Assembly: GCA_048013815.1 (NCBI GenBank)
Contig: CM106586.1
Location: 3,720,001 to 3,784,000, forward strand
DNA: 64,000 nucleotides
Direction of reading: 5' to 3'
Source: Setoptus koraiensis
Lineage: Eukaryota > Arthropoda
Shown here: positions 9,281 to 20,094 of the stretch, one piece after another
How the letters are laid out: each line of letters starts with the position of its first letter
How positions within the stretch are numbered: the first letter of the stretch is position 1
Notes under the pieces: model-generated
Databases searched by the model: none
Seen by the model: the letters and a program-made list of their open reading frames with translations, nothing else
Told to the model about the DNA's origin: nothing
Translations under genes and position numbers: made by a program

Positions 9281-11677
9281 ATGCCTCTCAGTTCGTTGCC
9301 AACTATGTTACTACCAAAAACAGCTCATTTTAGAGAGTTACCTAAAATTCTCAAGCGGATCGAGAGTAAATGGGGCCCCATCCTCGATAGTCACCACAAA
9401 GCTCTCAAGGATAGATATAAAGAAAACGAAAAAAAACATGGCTTGAAACCCCGCTATGTTCTCTCAATGTTCCCATATCCCAGTGGCAATCTTCACCTAG
9501 GACATGTACGCATTTACACCAGTAGTGATCTGATAGCTAGGTTCAGTCGGCTACAATGCAACGGCGCATCGCCTTCTGGATCTGTTATCAATCCGATGGG
9601 ATTCGATTCGCACGGTCTTCCAGCAGAAAATGCTGCAAGAGAAAGAGGTATTGATCCTAGTTTATGGATAAATGGTAACATAGAAACAATGAAGAGGCAA
9701 ATGAATGATCTGGCCTTCCAATTTGATTGGCGAGAATCCACTTCAGATATTTACTTCTATAAATGGACCCAGCAACTGTTCATTAGGATGATGAGATCAC
9801 ATCTCGTTTACAAAACATATGCCCAAGTCAACTGGGATCCAGTAGACCAGACCGTCTTAGCTGATGAGCAAGTAGATGAAGAAGGAAAGAGTTGGCGCTC
9901 TGGAGCAAAAGTGGAAAGGCGAAATCACCATCAATGGTTTGTTAAAACCAACGCATTCTGTAATGACATTTTCAAGGCAGACGATGTCAATAAAGACTAT
10001 TGGCGAGAAATTATCGAGATACAACGCAACTGGATAGGAAAACCCAGTGGGTGGCTATTCTATCTACCAATTGAATGTGATCGCCGCATAAGTGAATCTA
10101 TCTCAACTTCTGTGAATAATGTTTTACTAATCTTCACAGATAGACCAGAGTTGTTGTTGGAAAATGACACTTCCCTAGCCATAAGCGATGATCACTGGTT
10201 AGCAAGCTTCGATAACATAAATTCTGGTATCGCTAATCCGTTCACGGGGAACAGAATGAATATTAAAGTGCTCAAAAGTGACGAAGAAAAATCTATGCTC
10301 CCTTCGAACACTAAAGCAACAGTTATCAAAAGAGATTCAGACTTGATCAGAGATTTATCAAATGTGGAATTGAGGTCTGAAAATCGTGAAAAGATTCTAA
10401 GATTAGCAAGTCTCGGCAAATACGGTGGATATTTTACCAGTGATAAGTATAGAGACTGGCTCATATCAAGGCAACGATATTGGGGTACACCTATTCCTGT
10501 CACTCACTGCCCTAGCTGTCATCATCAGCCTGTACATGAGAAGGATCTACCCGTTGAGTTACCTTCGATAGGTAACATGAAGGAACTTCAGGAGAAAAGG
10601 ATGAAAAAAGCCAATCTCGACTCGTCTATCCGATCCCCTTTGAGAGAATTCGCACCAAAAGATTGGTTAGAAACGACTTGTTCAAACTGTGGAGCAAAAG
10701 CTACACGAGAAACTGACACATGTGATACGCTATTTGATTCATCCTGGTACTTCTTAAGATATGCTACGGAACCCCCACAAGCCGATCCTTTCGATAAAGA
10801 TCAGGTTCAACCTGTTTGGTGTTATATAGGAGGTAAAGAGCATGCCGCTATGCACCTTTTTTATGCCAGATTTGTTACACACTTCCTACACTCACAGAAG
10901 TTACTGCAATTCCGTGAACCATTCGAACGATTACTGGTTCAAGGTGTAGTCAAGAGTAGGACTTATAAATTGAAAGGTAGATACTTATCCTCAGCAGAGG
11001 CGGACGAGATGAAAAGATCTAATCACCCAGAGAAAAATGAAATTACAGAGGACTATGAGAAAATGTCAAAATCGAAAGGTAATGGTATAGATCCGAAAGA
11101 TCTCTTAAACGACTACGGCATAGACGCTACCAGGTTTTGTCTGATGAGTTATGTTAACCCCGATACTGAGAGACTTTGGAGATCAAACGAAGAGGAGTTC
11201 TACGATGTTTTGAAGTTCTTGCGAAGAGTGTCATTAGTCTTTCAGGACTTGCCGATCTGTGACAAACAAGACAAAAAAGCCAAGATATCCGACCATGAAG
11301 CCAAACGCTCCCTCAAAAATGATAGAAATAGATACGTGCATATTGCCACGTACCATCTACAAGATAGTCATCAGTTTAGACAGTACATATCATGCCTCCA
11401 CTCACTATTCAAAACTATAAGTAAATACGCCCCAACGCCGGCAGCTAGATCAGAGGAATTCAGCAAGGCCTTAGAGAGTTTTATAATCATGCTTAACCCG
11501 ATGATACCGCATTTTTCTGAGGAACTCTGGGTCATATTCAAAGAGTATCGGAGAGAGAATTTCCAGTATACGGATGAAAATTTGTCTGGAACGTTGGCTT
11601 GTGAGCAATCATGGCCGACTCCCGATATTGGCTATGAATTTCCAATACAAACTAAATTTGGAACATCTAAGACTTAG
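9281..11677 (+). CDS. LARS2: Mitochondrial leucyl-tRNA synthetase, intact copy
   Basis: Class I synthetase charging mitochondrial tRNA-Leu; intronless, 798 residues from ATG 9281. The frame is open further upstream, to a TTG at 9164, but 9281 is its first ATG. The HIGH motif is HLGH at residues 72-75 inside YPSGNLHLGHVRIYT. MGFDSHGLPAENAA, RQRYWGTPIPV, WYFLRYATEPP and the KMSKS loop (about residue 594) are all present. A Zn-type CPSCH/CSNC pair sits in the leucine-specific region. The CP1 editing domain is short and lacks the usual threonine-rich TRPDTLFG and GTG..VPAHD motifs; TDRPELLL stands in their place, so editing is probably lost. The anticodon-binding part also looks trimmed. This is the only intact copy among three in the window. 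Confidence 0.93.
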   Translation: MPLSSLPTMLLPKTAHFRELPKILKRIESKWGPILDSHHKALKDRYKENEKKHGLKPRYVLSMFPYPSGNLHLGHVRIYTSSDLIARFSRLQCNGASPSGSVINPMGFDSHGLPAENAARERGIDPSLWINGNIETMKRQMNDLAFQFDWRESTSDIYFYKWTQQLFIRMMRSHLVYKTYAQVNWDPVDQTVLADEQVDEEGKSWRSGAKVERRNHHQWFVKTNAFCNDIFKADDVNKDYWREIIEIQRNWIGKPSGWLFYLPIECDRRISESISTSVNNVLLIFTDRPELLLENDTSLAISDDHWLASFDNINSGIANPFTGNRMNIKVLKSDEEKSMLPSNTKATVIKRDSDLIRDLSNVELRSENREKILRLASLGKYGGYFTSDKYRDWLISRQRYWGTPIPVTHCPSCHHQPVHEKDLPVELPSIGNMKELQEKRMKKANLDSSIRSPLREFAPKDWLETTCSNCGAKATRETDTCDTLFDSSWYFLRYATEPPQADPFDKDQVQPVWCYIGGKEHAAMHLFYARFVTHFLHSQKLLQFREPFERLLVQGVVKSRTYKLKGRYLSSAEADEMKRSNHPEKNEITEDYEKMSKSKGNGIDPKDLLNDYGIDATRFCLMSYVNPDTERLWRSNEEEFYDVLKFLRRVSLVFQDLPICDKQDKKAKISDHEAKRSLKNDRNRYVHIATYHLQDSHQFRQYISCLHSLFKTISKYAPTPAARSEEFSKALESFIIMLNPMIPHFSEELWVIFKEYRRENFQYTDENLSGTLACEQSWPTPDIGYEFPIQTKFGTSKT

Positions 11678-11720
11678 CTATAAGTTTTGTTTATTTTATT
11701 AACTATCAAGGATCGAACTC

Positions 11721-11726
11721 AATAAA
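11721..11726 (+). terminator. Poly(A) signal of LARS2
   Basis: AATAAA 43 bp after the LARS2 stop. The matching site reads AATGAA near 5353 and AAAAAA near 17690 in the two broken copies. Confidence 0.65.
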
Positions 11727-11734
11727 TGGTCCTT

Positions 11735-11860
11735 TAGTCATCACTGCACTATAAGCCAATTTGCTATTCTGTATTTGATTAATATAAAGGGTAAGCTTGT
11801 TCACCTCTGTATATGATGTACTCTTGGTAATTAAGAAGTTTTCTGCCCTCCAAAATATTA
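11735..11860 (-). pseudogene. Remnant of a tankyrase-like PARP 3' end
   Basis: About 120 bp nearly identical to 17704-17815, the C-terminal coding end of the intact minus-strand PARP. It covers the antisense of the last 35 or so codons, including the region of the catalytic Glu, with single-base indels that break the frame. Similarity stops where the PARP would continue upstream. It sits tail-to-tail with LARS2, the same arrangement seen at 17.0-19.8 kb. Confidence 0.85.
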
Positions 11861-11909
11861 TAAAGTTATTGTTGGAAATATATTGCTGAAAGGGCTGCTC
11901 AGCGTTCAT

Positions 11910-14641
11910 GGGAGCGTGTCAACAAAAAGACGACAACAATTGAACTACAACAGTTTATAATTTCTTCAATCTAGAGTCAATTCAAGTTATTGTTACAAAT
12001 GGTAATACTTATGATACCTATTCTTTCCGTTCGGTTCTATCTATCCATTTATTGCATCCAGTGGTAATTCTTTGTGTGACCGCTAGAGTCGCTTCTCGAT
12101 AGTGATTTTGGTCTTTTCGTGGCCGGTGTTTCCACGATCTGCTGCTGCTGCCATTATATTCACCAATTAGATGATGAGAAGAAGGCGATACGCCTAGCCG
12201 ATTGTGTCGCCATGAAAACAGACACTGTTTCCATACAACAGACAGTCATAATAAATACAGCATGATGAGGAGATCACAACTCGCTACAACGAGATGGGAG
12301 CGACACTTTCTTTTACATCTACTGTCTCGTTGTCAGGTGAAAGTCACTCTCATCATGATTTGTCCAGAGAAACATAGCACATATGACAGGTCAGCTGACA
12401 AGCTTGTGAGTGAGTTGTTTCGAGGCTTAGAGTGGGTTCCGTTGAACTTGGTGTGAGCTTGTTGCTCACTCTCGCTTGACGTTTGTCAGGACAGAGTGAC
12501 TCAAACAAGATGGCTTGCAAGAGTCGTGGATAACGGACCTCAGTACATTAAATGAGGGAGCCAACCTGGTCGCTGCCTCATTTATCTGGCAGCAAGCATA
12601 ATTTATATTATCCATAATTTATAGTATTTATTTGGTGTCACGGGCGTAAACAAGCCAAGTCTGCAACAGCAGTTCACCTGTTAACGGTGAGCCGTTAATC
12701 ACAGGCGAATGTCTGTGTGTCGCTTCGATCTAACTGGTCGTTGGAAATGACAAGTCGCCTTCAGAAAGTAAATCTAACAAGTATCTTGTAGGGCAAGATT
12801 TGAGCGAATGAGCCCGTCAGCCTGCCAACCACCCAGTCTAGACTAAAGTCGCCAGGGCCCGAGCAGAAAACAGCGCCCAGAATCATAATAATCTCGAGAT
12901 AATCTCCATGTCTCTGCGCACTATCTCTATTCACCAACAGCCAGTGGTCACTGTGAGCCAGCTGAGCTATTCGTGATCAAATTAAAGGAGTGCATCATTA
13001 GCTAAAATAGCTAATGATCAAGTTTTAGCCAAGACACAGACAACAACAACGCAGTGTTTGTGTGTCACTGTGTTGTTATCACTTGAATCGATTGGACGAC
13101 GCCAATCTCATTGGCTTATCTTGACCAGTCATCAAAAGCAGTCGCCACATCATGCAAATTAGACAGGCGCACTTGTTTGCCCACTCCAGCTCACTAACAG
13201 TGCGCGGCTCACCTGCCCAGGTGAGTCGGTCCACTTGATGGTCAGTATTTGATTTACAATTTCAACGATGGCTCCAAATGTTACTATTATTACCTTGTTT
13301 GGCGTTTGGTAGCGCATCGCATGCATCTTGGGTTGCGCCACATCACCTGCACCATGGGCAACTATCGATGCAGTCAGATTCACCCATCAAAATACGAAGT
13401 ATTGCCCATGAAAGGCCCGGGCGGCCCGGGTCACTCGGTTGGTCGAAAACGGGTAAAAGTTGGCCGATCCAGTGTGCCTATATGGGCTCGAATCGGCCAA
13501 CAAACACTGACAGTCATTTGCGAGTCGTCATCGGGTTCGGATGTTTTCAGGTTTGGCGATCAGGGACAGACGCCAGCGAGTTAGCAAATGGACAAATAAA
13601 TAAATAAATAAACTTGTTGGTACCCCTTAATTGCTTGAACACAAACAAGTGAAAGCAACGGCTTAGTAAAGGGTGCACAAAGATGATGCAGGCAAACAAT
13701 AACCAATGTATATTAGCAATTGTGTGTTGACCATTAATTTTCAGTTCTAACCACCACCACGTCCAAAGATTGACCAGTAGTTGGTTTGTGTATTGTGCGC
13801 ATTTGCCTACTGAATTTCAAATTCAAATTGGAACTTGTGTCAAACTCACAACTCGCTCATTTGGCTTGTTTGGTTTGATTTACTTTGTAGGGTTGACTTG
13901 CAAGCGTTCGGTCGGCCAAGCAGGTGAGTAAGTAAGTCAAACAGAGTTGTTTACAATTTGGGCCGTCACTTATTTGTTGTTTTGGGCCTTACACAAATAA
14001 ATTTATAACAATAATTTAGTTTGTCTTTGGAGCTCTGTCGGCGATCACGAGAGACGCATCACAACTATTCTTGTCACAATTCTGTCTGATGGGCATTGTC
14101 GGGTCGGCTATTATGGCCACACCGAGCAGCCAATTTTATATATTTTATACTCATACATACTGACACACGGACTGACCGAGCATATTGTAGCGACCGAAGC
14201 GCCGCTACACGATTGACAGTGGTCGTCATCATGGTCATCATCATCATGTCATCATTGATGCCACCAACGAGATAATGAGCGGCGGTTTTGGTCGGACAGG
14301 CGGCGACACCATGTTTATGACGATGATACTCTATGATTATTGAGCGCGATAGTTGGTTTGTGAGGCGCGGCGACTGAGCAAGTGGCAGCGAGCGTGACAG
14401 TTGTGGGCAGTATGAGCCGAGTGTCGAGTGTCGCCGAGTGGCTATTGGCTGAAACGACGGACGAAATTTAGAAAAGAAGCAACAGAAGGCCGAGCGAACA
14501 AGTGGCCGTTAACGTTGAGCGGCGAACGCACAACAACTTACAATACTTGCAAGATTTGAAGATTTTTGCATTCGACCAGGTGAATCGTCAGGTGAGTGTC
14601 GCACAAACGAATAACAGTTAGCTCACAGCAAGCAGCACGAA
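11910..14641. other. Spacer upstream of SMOC-like gene
   Basis: 2.7 kb without a supportable gene. It contains short AT-rich and GC-rich patches, a GC-only palindromic patch near 13415-13430 and TAAA repeats near 13595-13612. Overlapping frames at 13249-13607 have no domains. Probably promoter and 5' UTR of the downstream secreted-protein gene. Confidence 0.45.
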
Positions 14642-14794
14642 ATGACAAGCGTAAACATGGCATCAAACAAGAGCAGCCTCATGTTCTCTGTCCTGCTGGC
14701 GCTAGCCTACGTATCGCTGGACAGCAACAGTTATTTGTTGCGTCAGAAGATCGGTAGAGCACCGCTGGCGTTTCGCGCAATGGTGCACCAGCAG

Positions 14795-14847
<53 letters not shown>

Positions 14848-16702
14848 ACAGCAACAACAGCAACAACAGCAAGAATACTCTGGCACGGAAACAACAACAA
14901 CGACGCCAGTGCCAGTGATATATGGCTCGCCAGCGCCGCCACAAACAATGGTGAGTCAGCCCACATTTATGAGAGCGAGCCAGAACAAATTTGCCAATTG
15001 TTCCGCCAAACGACAACATTTGTTGAGCTCGCGGGATGTGTCCAGCGAACATGTGCCCGATTGCGCGCCGGACGGATCCTACGAAGCCATGCAATGTATG
15101 CCTAAAATGGGCATGTGCTGGTGCGTCGACTACAATGGAAAATTCATTCAGAACACCCAGTCGGAAAGGCCCGATTGTCGCGGCGTGGCGCGTAAGTTTT
15201 CAATCAGCTACAATCACGCTTCCGGTCATTCGGGTTGCTGGTTCGTGAAGCAGTCGCTGATCTACTGATTCACGAACCAGCAAACCGCAATGCACCGAAA
15301 GTCAAATGAAACGAATCTCCAAACTAATTACATTTGACTGTTCACTAACCGTTACTCATCGTCCTCAAATACTCCTCTCAATGCAGGTCAGCCAGTGGTG
15401 CAGAGCGCCGACCAGGTGATTGCGTCCAAGCAGCGATTATACAATTCGAGGAACAACAAAAAGGAAAATAATCAAAATTTCATAGTGGCGGAAACGCAGC
15501 CACAGACACAACAATCGGATAAATCCGACAAAACCGGTACTGAAATCGAATTCGGACTCTTTCAATTTGGGTCGCATTTGCGCGAATCAGCGACACCCAT
15601 AACAATAGAGTCTTCGTCAACGGATCTAATTGGTGCCGGCGGCTCGGATCAATCAGACCAAACGCTGGTGCTCATCCCTGGCGATTGTGCAACCTCTCGA
15701 GCTCGCCAATTGGCAAAGTCAAAAGAGTTTCCAGAGAGTCGGCCTTGGGTGCCCGATTGTGATGTATCGTCTCATGCAAGCGGAAGTGGCAGCCCAGGCG
15801 TTCAGTACAGTGCTCTACAGTGTCATGTCGCAAACACAAGCATATGCTTTTGTGTGGACTCCTACACAGGACTGCCCCTGAGAGGCATAGCGGGTACCCC
15901 TTATTTGGATTCGTCTTTGGTGGGGTCCGAAATTAATGGTGCCGCGGCGATGATAAAACCCGATTGTGAGGCCGCCAACAAACTGTCTAGAACAAGCCCG
16001 ACAGAATTCGCTGGTGGTGACAATTCACAAGCAACGACACAATCGAATCAGTCACATCACAGAGCCAGCATTTGTGGTGGTGACAAGAATAAGAAAAGTG
16101 TATTTTTAGCGTCATTGGTGAACTCGTTTTATGCAGAATTAAACAATAGGATGGACTTAAATGACAGCCTAAGCAAAGAAATGAAACCACATTCGCGCGG
16201 GCTCCTCAGAGGCCAAATACTAAAATGGAAATTTCAGTCAATGGACAAAAACAACGACAATCAGTTAGATGACAACGAATGGGCTCTGTTTAGAAGCTTG
16301 ATCAAAATGGCCAGAGACCCAGAGCAGCAGCTAGATTACAGGAACAAAATAAAGGAAGAGCAACGACGCGATTACAGAGCTCTGAGACTTTTAGAGGACA
16401 AACAACAAACGCAAATGCAATCGCCGTCATCGGCCTCGCCCTCATCGCCAGCATTGCAGCCGCAAAATCATTTGTATTTAAAACCGGCCCGAGTAGTGCT
16501 ATTATTAAGCCAGCGACAGTGTTGGTCAGAATTTTTGGATTCTTGCGAGAACAAGTCACGAACTAGACAATTGATTACAATGCAAAAGTGGTTCGATTGC
16601 ACCGAGGCAAATCCGGTTCGGCACACTCACGACGAGGCCAGCGCGGCCAATCAGCGCCGTCTCCACAAGAACCCCTTCTTGTCCATACTCAAAACGGATT
16701 GA
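14642..16702 (+). CDS. SMOC: SMOC-like secreted modular calcium-binding protein
   Basis: Extracellular matrix protein of the SPARC-related SMOC group (Drosophila magu/pentagone), which tunes BMP/Dpp spread. Exons 14642-15191 and 15387-16702 give 621 residues. A hydrophobic signal segment (SSLMFSVLLALAYVSL) opens the protein, then a Gln run of about 27 residues. The first thyroglobulin type-1 domain ends in MCWCVDYNG. The second has ALQCH and ICFCVDSYTG. The extracellular calcium domain has LLRGQILKWKFQSMD and one good EF-hand (DKNNDNQLDDNE). The second EF-hand loop, between QCWSEFLDSC and KWFDC, lacks the expected acidic residues. No follistatin/Kazal domain precedes the first thyroglobulin domain, unlike SMOC1/2. 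ATG 14657 is an alternative start. Confidence 0.85.
14788..14872 (+). repeat. CAG/CAA repeat coding for polyglutamine
   Basis: Mixed CAG and CAA codons encode a Gln run between signal peptide and first thyroglobulin domain of the SMOC-like protein; length variation between individuals is likely. Confidence 0.9.
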
Positions 16703-16959
16703 TCACTACTATTACTGCCCAGCCCCCATTTATACATTATTCATACATCATTTACGCCTATTTATACATTACCTGCACCCATTTATGCATACCTTCGCTG
16801 GTCAATCTTTGCCGATTGATCCGCCACAATAACAAACGATTGTTGACTCCTTACTGGAAAAGATTATTTGCACGGTTAGTATTTTATTTGTAAAACTTGT
16901 TCTACAAATGATAAAGATCTGAATTTTTTACTCTGGCTTCATGAAGTATAAAGGAAGAT

Positions 16960-17700
16960 GTGAGGACCCATCCTCGATAGTCACCACAAAGCTCTCAAGG
17001 ATAGATATAAAGAAAACGAAAAAAAAACATGGCTTGAAACCCCGCCATGAAGAGGCGAGAATCCACTTCAGATATTTACTTCTATAAATGGACCCAGCAA
17101 CTGTTCATTAGGATGATGAGATCACATCTCGTTTACAAAACATATGCCCAAGTCAACTGGGATCCAGTAGATCAGACCGTCTTAGCTGATGAGCAAGTAG
17201 ATGAAGAAGGAAAGAGTTGGCGCTCTGGAGCAAAAGTGGAAAGGCGAAATCACCATCAATGGTTTGTTAAAACCAACGAATTCGGCAATGACATTTACAA
17301 GGCAAACGATGTCAATCTTACTGATCTTCACAGATAGACCAGAATTGAGGTTCGAAAATCGTGAAAAGATTCTAAGATTAGCAAGTCTCGGCAAATACGG
17401 TGGATATTTTACCAGTGATAAGTATAGAGACCGGCTCATATCGAGGCAACGATTTTGGGAATACTTGTTGAGTTACTTTCGTTCAGTAACATGAACTTCA
17501 GGAGAAAAGGATGAAATTTTGTCCGGAACGGTTGTGAGCAATCATGGCCGACACCCGATATTGGTTATGAATTACCAATACAAACTAAATTTGGAACATC
17601 TAAGAGACTTAGATGTTCCAACAACATCTTCTTCATCTTAGACTTAGATATAAGTTCTATTGATTTTATTACCTATCGAGGATCAAACTCAAAAAATGGT
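16960..17700 (+). pseudogene. LARS2 pseudogene with multiple internal deletions
   Basis: Mosaic of LARS2 pieces in original order: 16966-17045 matches about 9372-9453, then a 10-base scrap near 9690, 17052-17315 matches about 9728-9990, 17322-17345 matches about 10125-10150, 17347-17460 matches about 10368-10485, followed by scraps of 10550-10605 and the last 110 bases of coding sequence and 3' flank. Junctions fall at short direct repeats; the clearest is GGATGAAAA. An added 40-base stretch near 17600-17640 repeats the terminal sequence. The poly(A) hexamer is destroyed. It ends tail-to-tail on the intact PARP gene. Confidence 0.92.
17665..17670 (-). terminator. Poly(A) signal of the PARP gene
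   Basis: Reverse-strand AATAAA 41 bp after the PARP stop, inside sequence shared with the 3' flank of LARS2. Confidence 0.55.
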
Positions 17701-17710
17701 CCTTTGGTCC

Positions 17711-19705
17711 TCACTGCACTATAAGCCAATTTGCTATTCTGTATTTGATTAAATATAAAGGGTAAGCTTGTTCACCTCTGTATATGATGTACTCTGGATA
17801 GTTAAGAAGATTTCTGCCTATGATATCCGGCAATGCGGATACAGAATGATGTCCTATAGGCGCATGATAGTAATCGGTTACTTCTGTTGCTTTCTTGCTG
17901 TTGCCTAAAGCGACTTGACAGTAAAGCAACTCTCTTTCACATATATAACAGTTTTTATCCTTGTGAACCTGGCATGGAGAATTCAAACCAAAAGTATATT
18001 GATTCGATTTTGAAGAGTCTTGAGCGAAATAGAGACCAGCTCCAAACATACCAGTACGAGATGCATAACGTTCGTCAAAGCCATGTTCAACAAGTGGTTT
18101 GACATTAAAACTACCATGAAATAGTAGTCTTTCGTTGGCGTAACCGTTATTTTCAGCCTTGATGTTTTCTCGTTGTTGTTTGTATTTTTGGAATATCTTT
18201 TCATTGAAAATCTCCTTAATACTAATGATATCATAATGAGTAAAAATCGGACCATTTTCATGATCCACTATGGTACTGTGCATTCGTTCTTTGATAATTT
18301 TGTATTTTTCGTCTGTTTCTTTGATGGTTTTTAGTTTAAAATAATCCCTTCTTCTTTCGGGATTCTTGATAAGATTCGTGACTGAGTCGATATCTATCAT
18401 CAAACTATCGTATGTACGATGGTTCGTGTACTCTGTTTGTGGCATAGTGGAACTTGGTACATTGTTGACTGGGAGGTATATTTCGCTAACATTATCATCG
18501 TCCAATATTGGCAAATTTATTTGACTTGTTTCCAGCAATTCCCTAATCTCTAACTCTGTGGCAAGTTGATATGGAGTGTTACCGAATTTATCTTTGGAAG
18601 TTAAACAAGCTCCAGAACTCACTAGTAGGTTACAAATATGTATCTTGGACTGCTTGCAAGATTCATGTAATGGTGTCAAGCCGTTTTTATCGGCTTTATT
18701 GACATCGGATCCTTTATCAATCAGCAATTTCACTATATCATGGTGACCCCAATGGGCGGCGTAATGAAGAGGAATACTTCCGTTTGCATCGGCGGCATTG
18801 GGATCAGCTGTCATGTCGAAAAGGAGAAAAGATGTAAGATCTTTATAGCCAAAGCCGGCTGCTCTATGTAAGGCAGTTATAGAGGGTATATCAGGCGCAA
18901 TCAATCTGGCGTTTAACAAAGTTGGTTCGAGTTTTAATAATAGTTTGACTGTTTCTAGTTGTTCTTGGGAGTCACAATGAAGGATTATCTCAAAATAGGC
19001 AGCAACAAAAGCTTCTCTTGGTAGGCGTAGGCCTTGTATGAGCTTGACTAACTGATTGGGTGGTAGACATCTGATGGCCGTTTCTAATAGTGAAGAATTG
19101 TCCAGGTCATCTTTAGTAAAACATATTTTGACTCGGTCAACTAATTCTCGACTTTTGTCAATCTCATTCAAATCTCTTTCAATATCACCGAAAGTACCGA
19201 ACTCGACGTGGCGTCGCGTTTTGTAGGCCATGTGATGATTCCAAATGAAAGCCCTGAGTTCCAGCGTTTTTGCTTTATCGAAACAATTGTTGCCTCTGAT
19301 GGATGCCAAATAAGGATCGGCGCCATTGTGCAACAGAAGTTTTATCGTCCTTCTATGCTCATTCTTAAGAGCACAATGCAGTGGAGTATATTTTCTGGAA
19401 TCAGCCATGTTGACATCTGCTCCAGCCCTAATAAGTTTTTTTACTGTTTCCAGTCGACCATATGAACAGCCATTAGAAAGGGCTCCAGCTCCATGTTTGT
19501 CTTGGGCGTTTACATTGATATTTCGTTTGATTAAATAATCTAGAACCTTGTGGCTACCATATCCGGCAGCTATGTGTAATAGAGTGCTTCCGTCGGAATC
19601 GCAAACAAAATTGATATCCTTTAGATCCCTCAAAAGCTCTAAATTATCAGTTTGTGCTGCCTCTTTAAAGCATGCCAGGAACTGCTGTGATCTACTAGCG
19701 TCCAT
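17711..19705 (-). CDS. Short tankyrase-like ankyrin-PARP
   Basis: ADP-ribosyltransferase with ankyrin repeats, intronless, 664 residues from ATG 19705. The frame stays open to 19816, but the extra 37 residues are unconserved hydrophobic sequence. Three ankyrin repeats lie near residues 20-125 and three to four near 280-410, separated by a linker. The catalytic domain is tankyrase-type, with triad H530 (LLFHGS), Y559 (GAGLYFAQ) and E645 (YRGEQAYP). The tankyrase zinc site is intact in CQVHKDKNCYIC. No SAM domain lies between ankyrins and PARP, and tankyrases normally have about 20 ankyrin repeats. The Glu suggests polymer-forming activity; without SAM the protein should not self-assemble as tankyrases do. 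A frameshifted partial copy lies at 50985-52305. Confidence 0.9.
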   Translation of the reverse strand: MDASRSQQFLACFKEAAQTDNLELLRDLKDINFVCDSDGSTLLHIAAGYGSHKVLDYLIKRNINVNAQDKHGAGALSNGCSYGRLETVKKLIRAGADVNMADSRKYTPLHCALKNEHRRTIKLLLHNGADPYLASIRGNNCFDKAKTLELRAFIWNHHMAYKTRRHVEFGTFGDIERDLNEIDKSRELVDRVKICFTKDDLDNSSLLETAIRCLPPNQLVKLIQGLRLPREAFVAAYFEIILHCDSQEQLETVKLLLKLEPTLLNARLIAPDIPSITALHRAAGFGYKDLTSFLLFDMTADPNAADANGSIPLHYAAHWGHHDIVKLLIDKGSDVNKADKNGLTPLHESCKQSKIHICNLLVSSGACLTSKDKFGNTPYQLATELEIRELLETSQINLPILDDDNVSEIYLPVNNVPSSTMPQTEYTNHRTYDSLMIDIDSVTNLIKNPERRRDYFKLKTIKETDEKYKIIKERMHSTIVDHENGPIFTHYDIISIKEIFNEKIFQKYKQQRENIKAENNGYANERLLFHGSFNVKPLVEHGFDERYASRTGMFGAGLYFAQDSSKSNQYTFGLNSPCQVHKDKNCYICERELLYCQVALGNSKKATEVTDYYHAPIGHHSVSALPDIIGRNLLNYPEYIIYRGEQAYPLYLIKYRIANWLIVQ

Positions 19706-20025
19706 GCCAGATACTAACGGGAAAACTTCCTTCAAGCAATCATTTTGTTGATAAATAAATAAAATGTAAAAAAAAAATGAATCACATGTTACCAATTTAG
19801 CTTGGGAATAAATCAATAGCGTAGGCCCTATGCGTCAGTAAAAATGTTAATGATAAAACCCAATTGACGCGTGACTGTGCCGTTCGCAACAGAGAGACGT
19901 GCATCTTCGAATGAAGAATGCCCCTGGTGGGCTACGCCTACACTGCCTCTCAGTTCTCTCCATGCATCGCTGTGTAAGTGCATTAGAACGTGAGCCATTA
20001 TTGAGTTGGATGTACACCATTTACT

Positions 20026-20031
20026 TTTATT
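20026..20031 (-). terminator. Poly(A) signal of mL64 gene
   Basis: Reverse-strand AATAAA 63 bp after the mL64 stop codon. Confidence 0.55.
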
Positions 20032-20094
20032 CTTTCAAGATAATCAACACTGGTTCGCCCTCTCTACAGATATGAATAACTAACCAATTATTGC

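Noticed and set aside
14679..15094. Minus-strand frames with poly-Leu or poly-Val runs
   Set aside because: Antisense shadows of the CAG/CAA repeat in the SMOC-like gene.
17047..17494. Two overlapping open frames resembling LeuRS
   Set aside because: Pieces of the deletion-riddled LARS2 pseudogene, not a short functional enzyme.
19706..19816. 37-residue N-terminal extension of the tankyrase-like PARP
   Set aside because: Unconserved and hydrophobic, in AT-rich 5' UTR-like sequence; ATG 19705 gives a more credible start.
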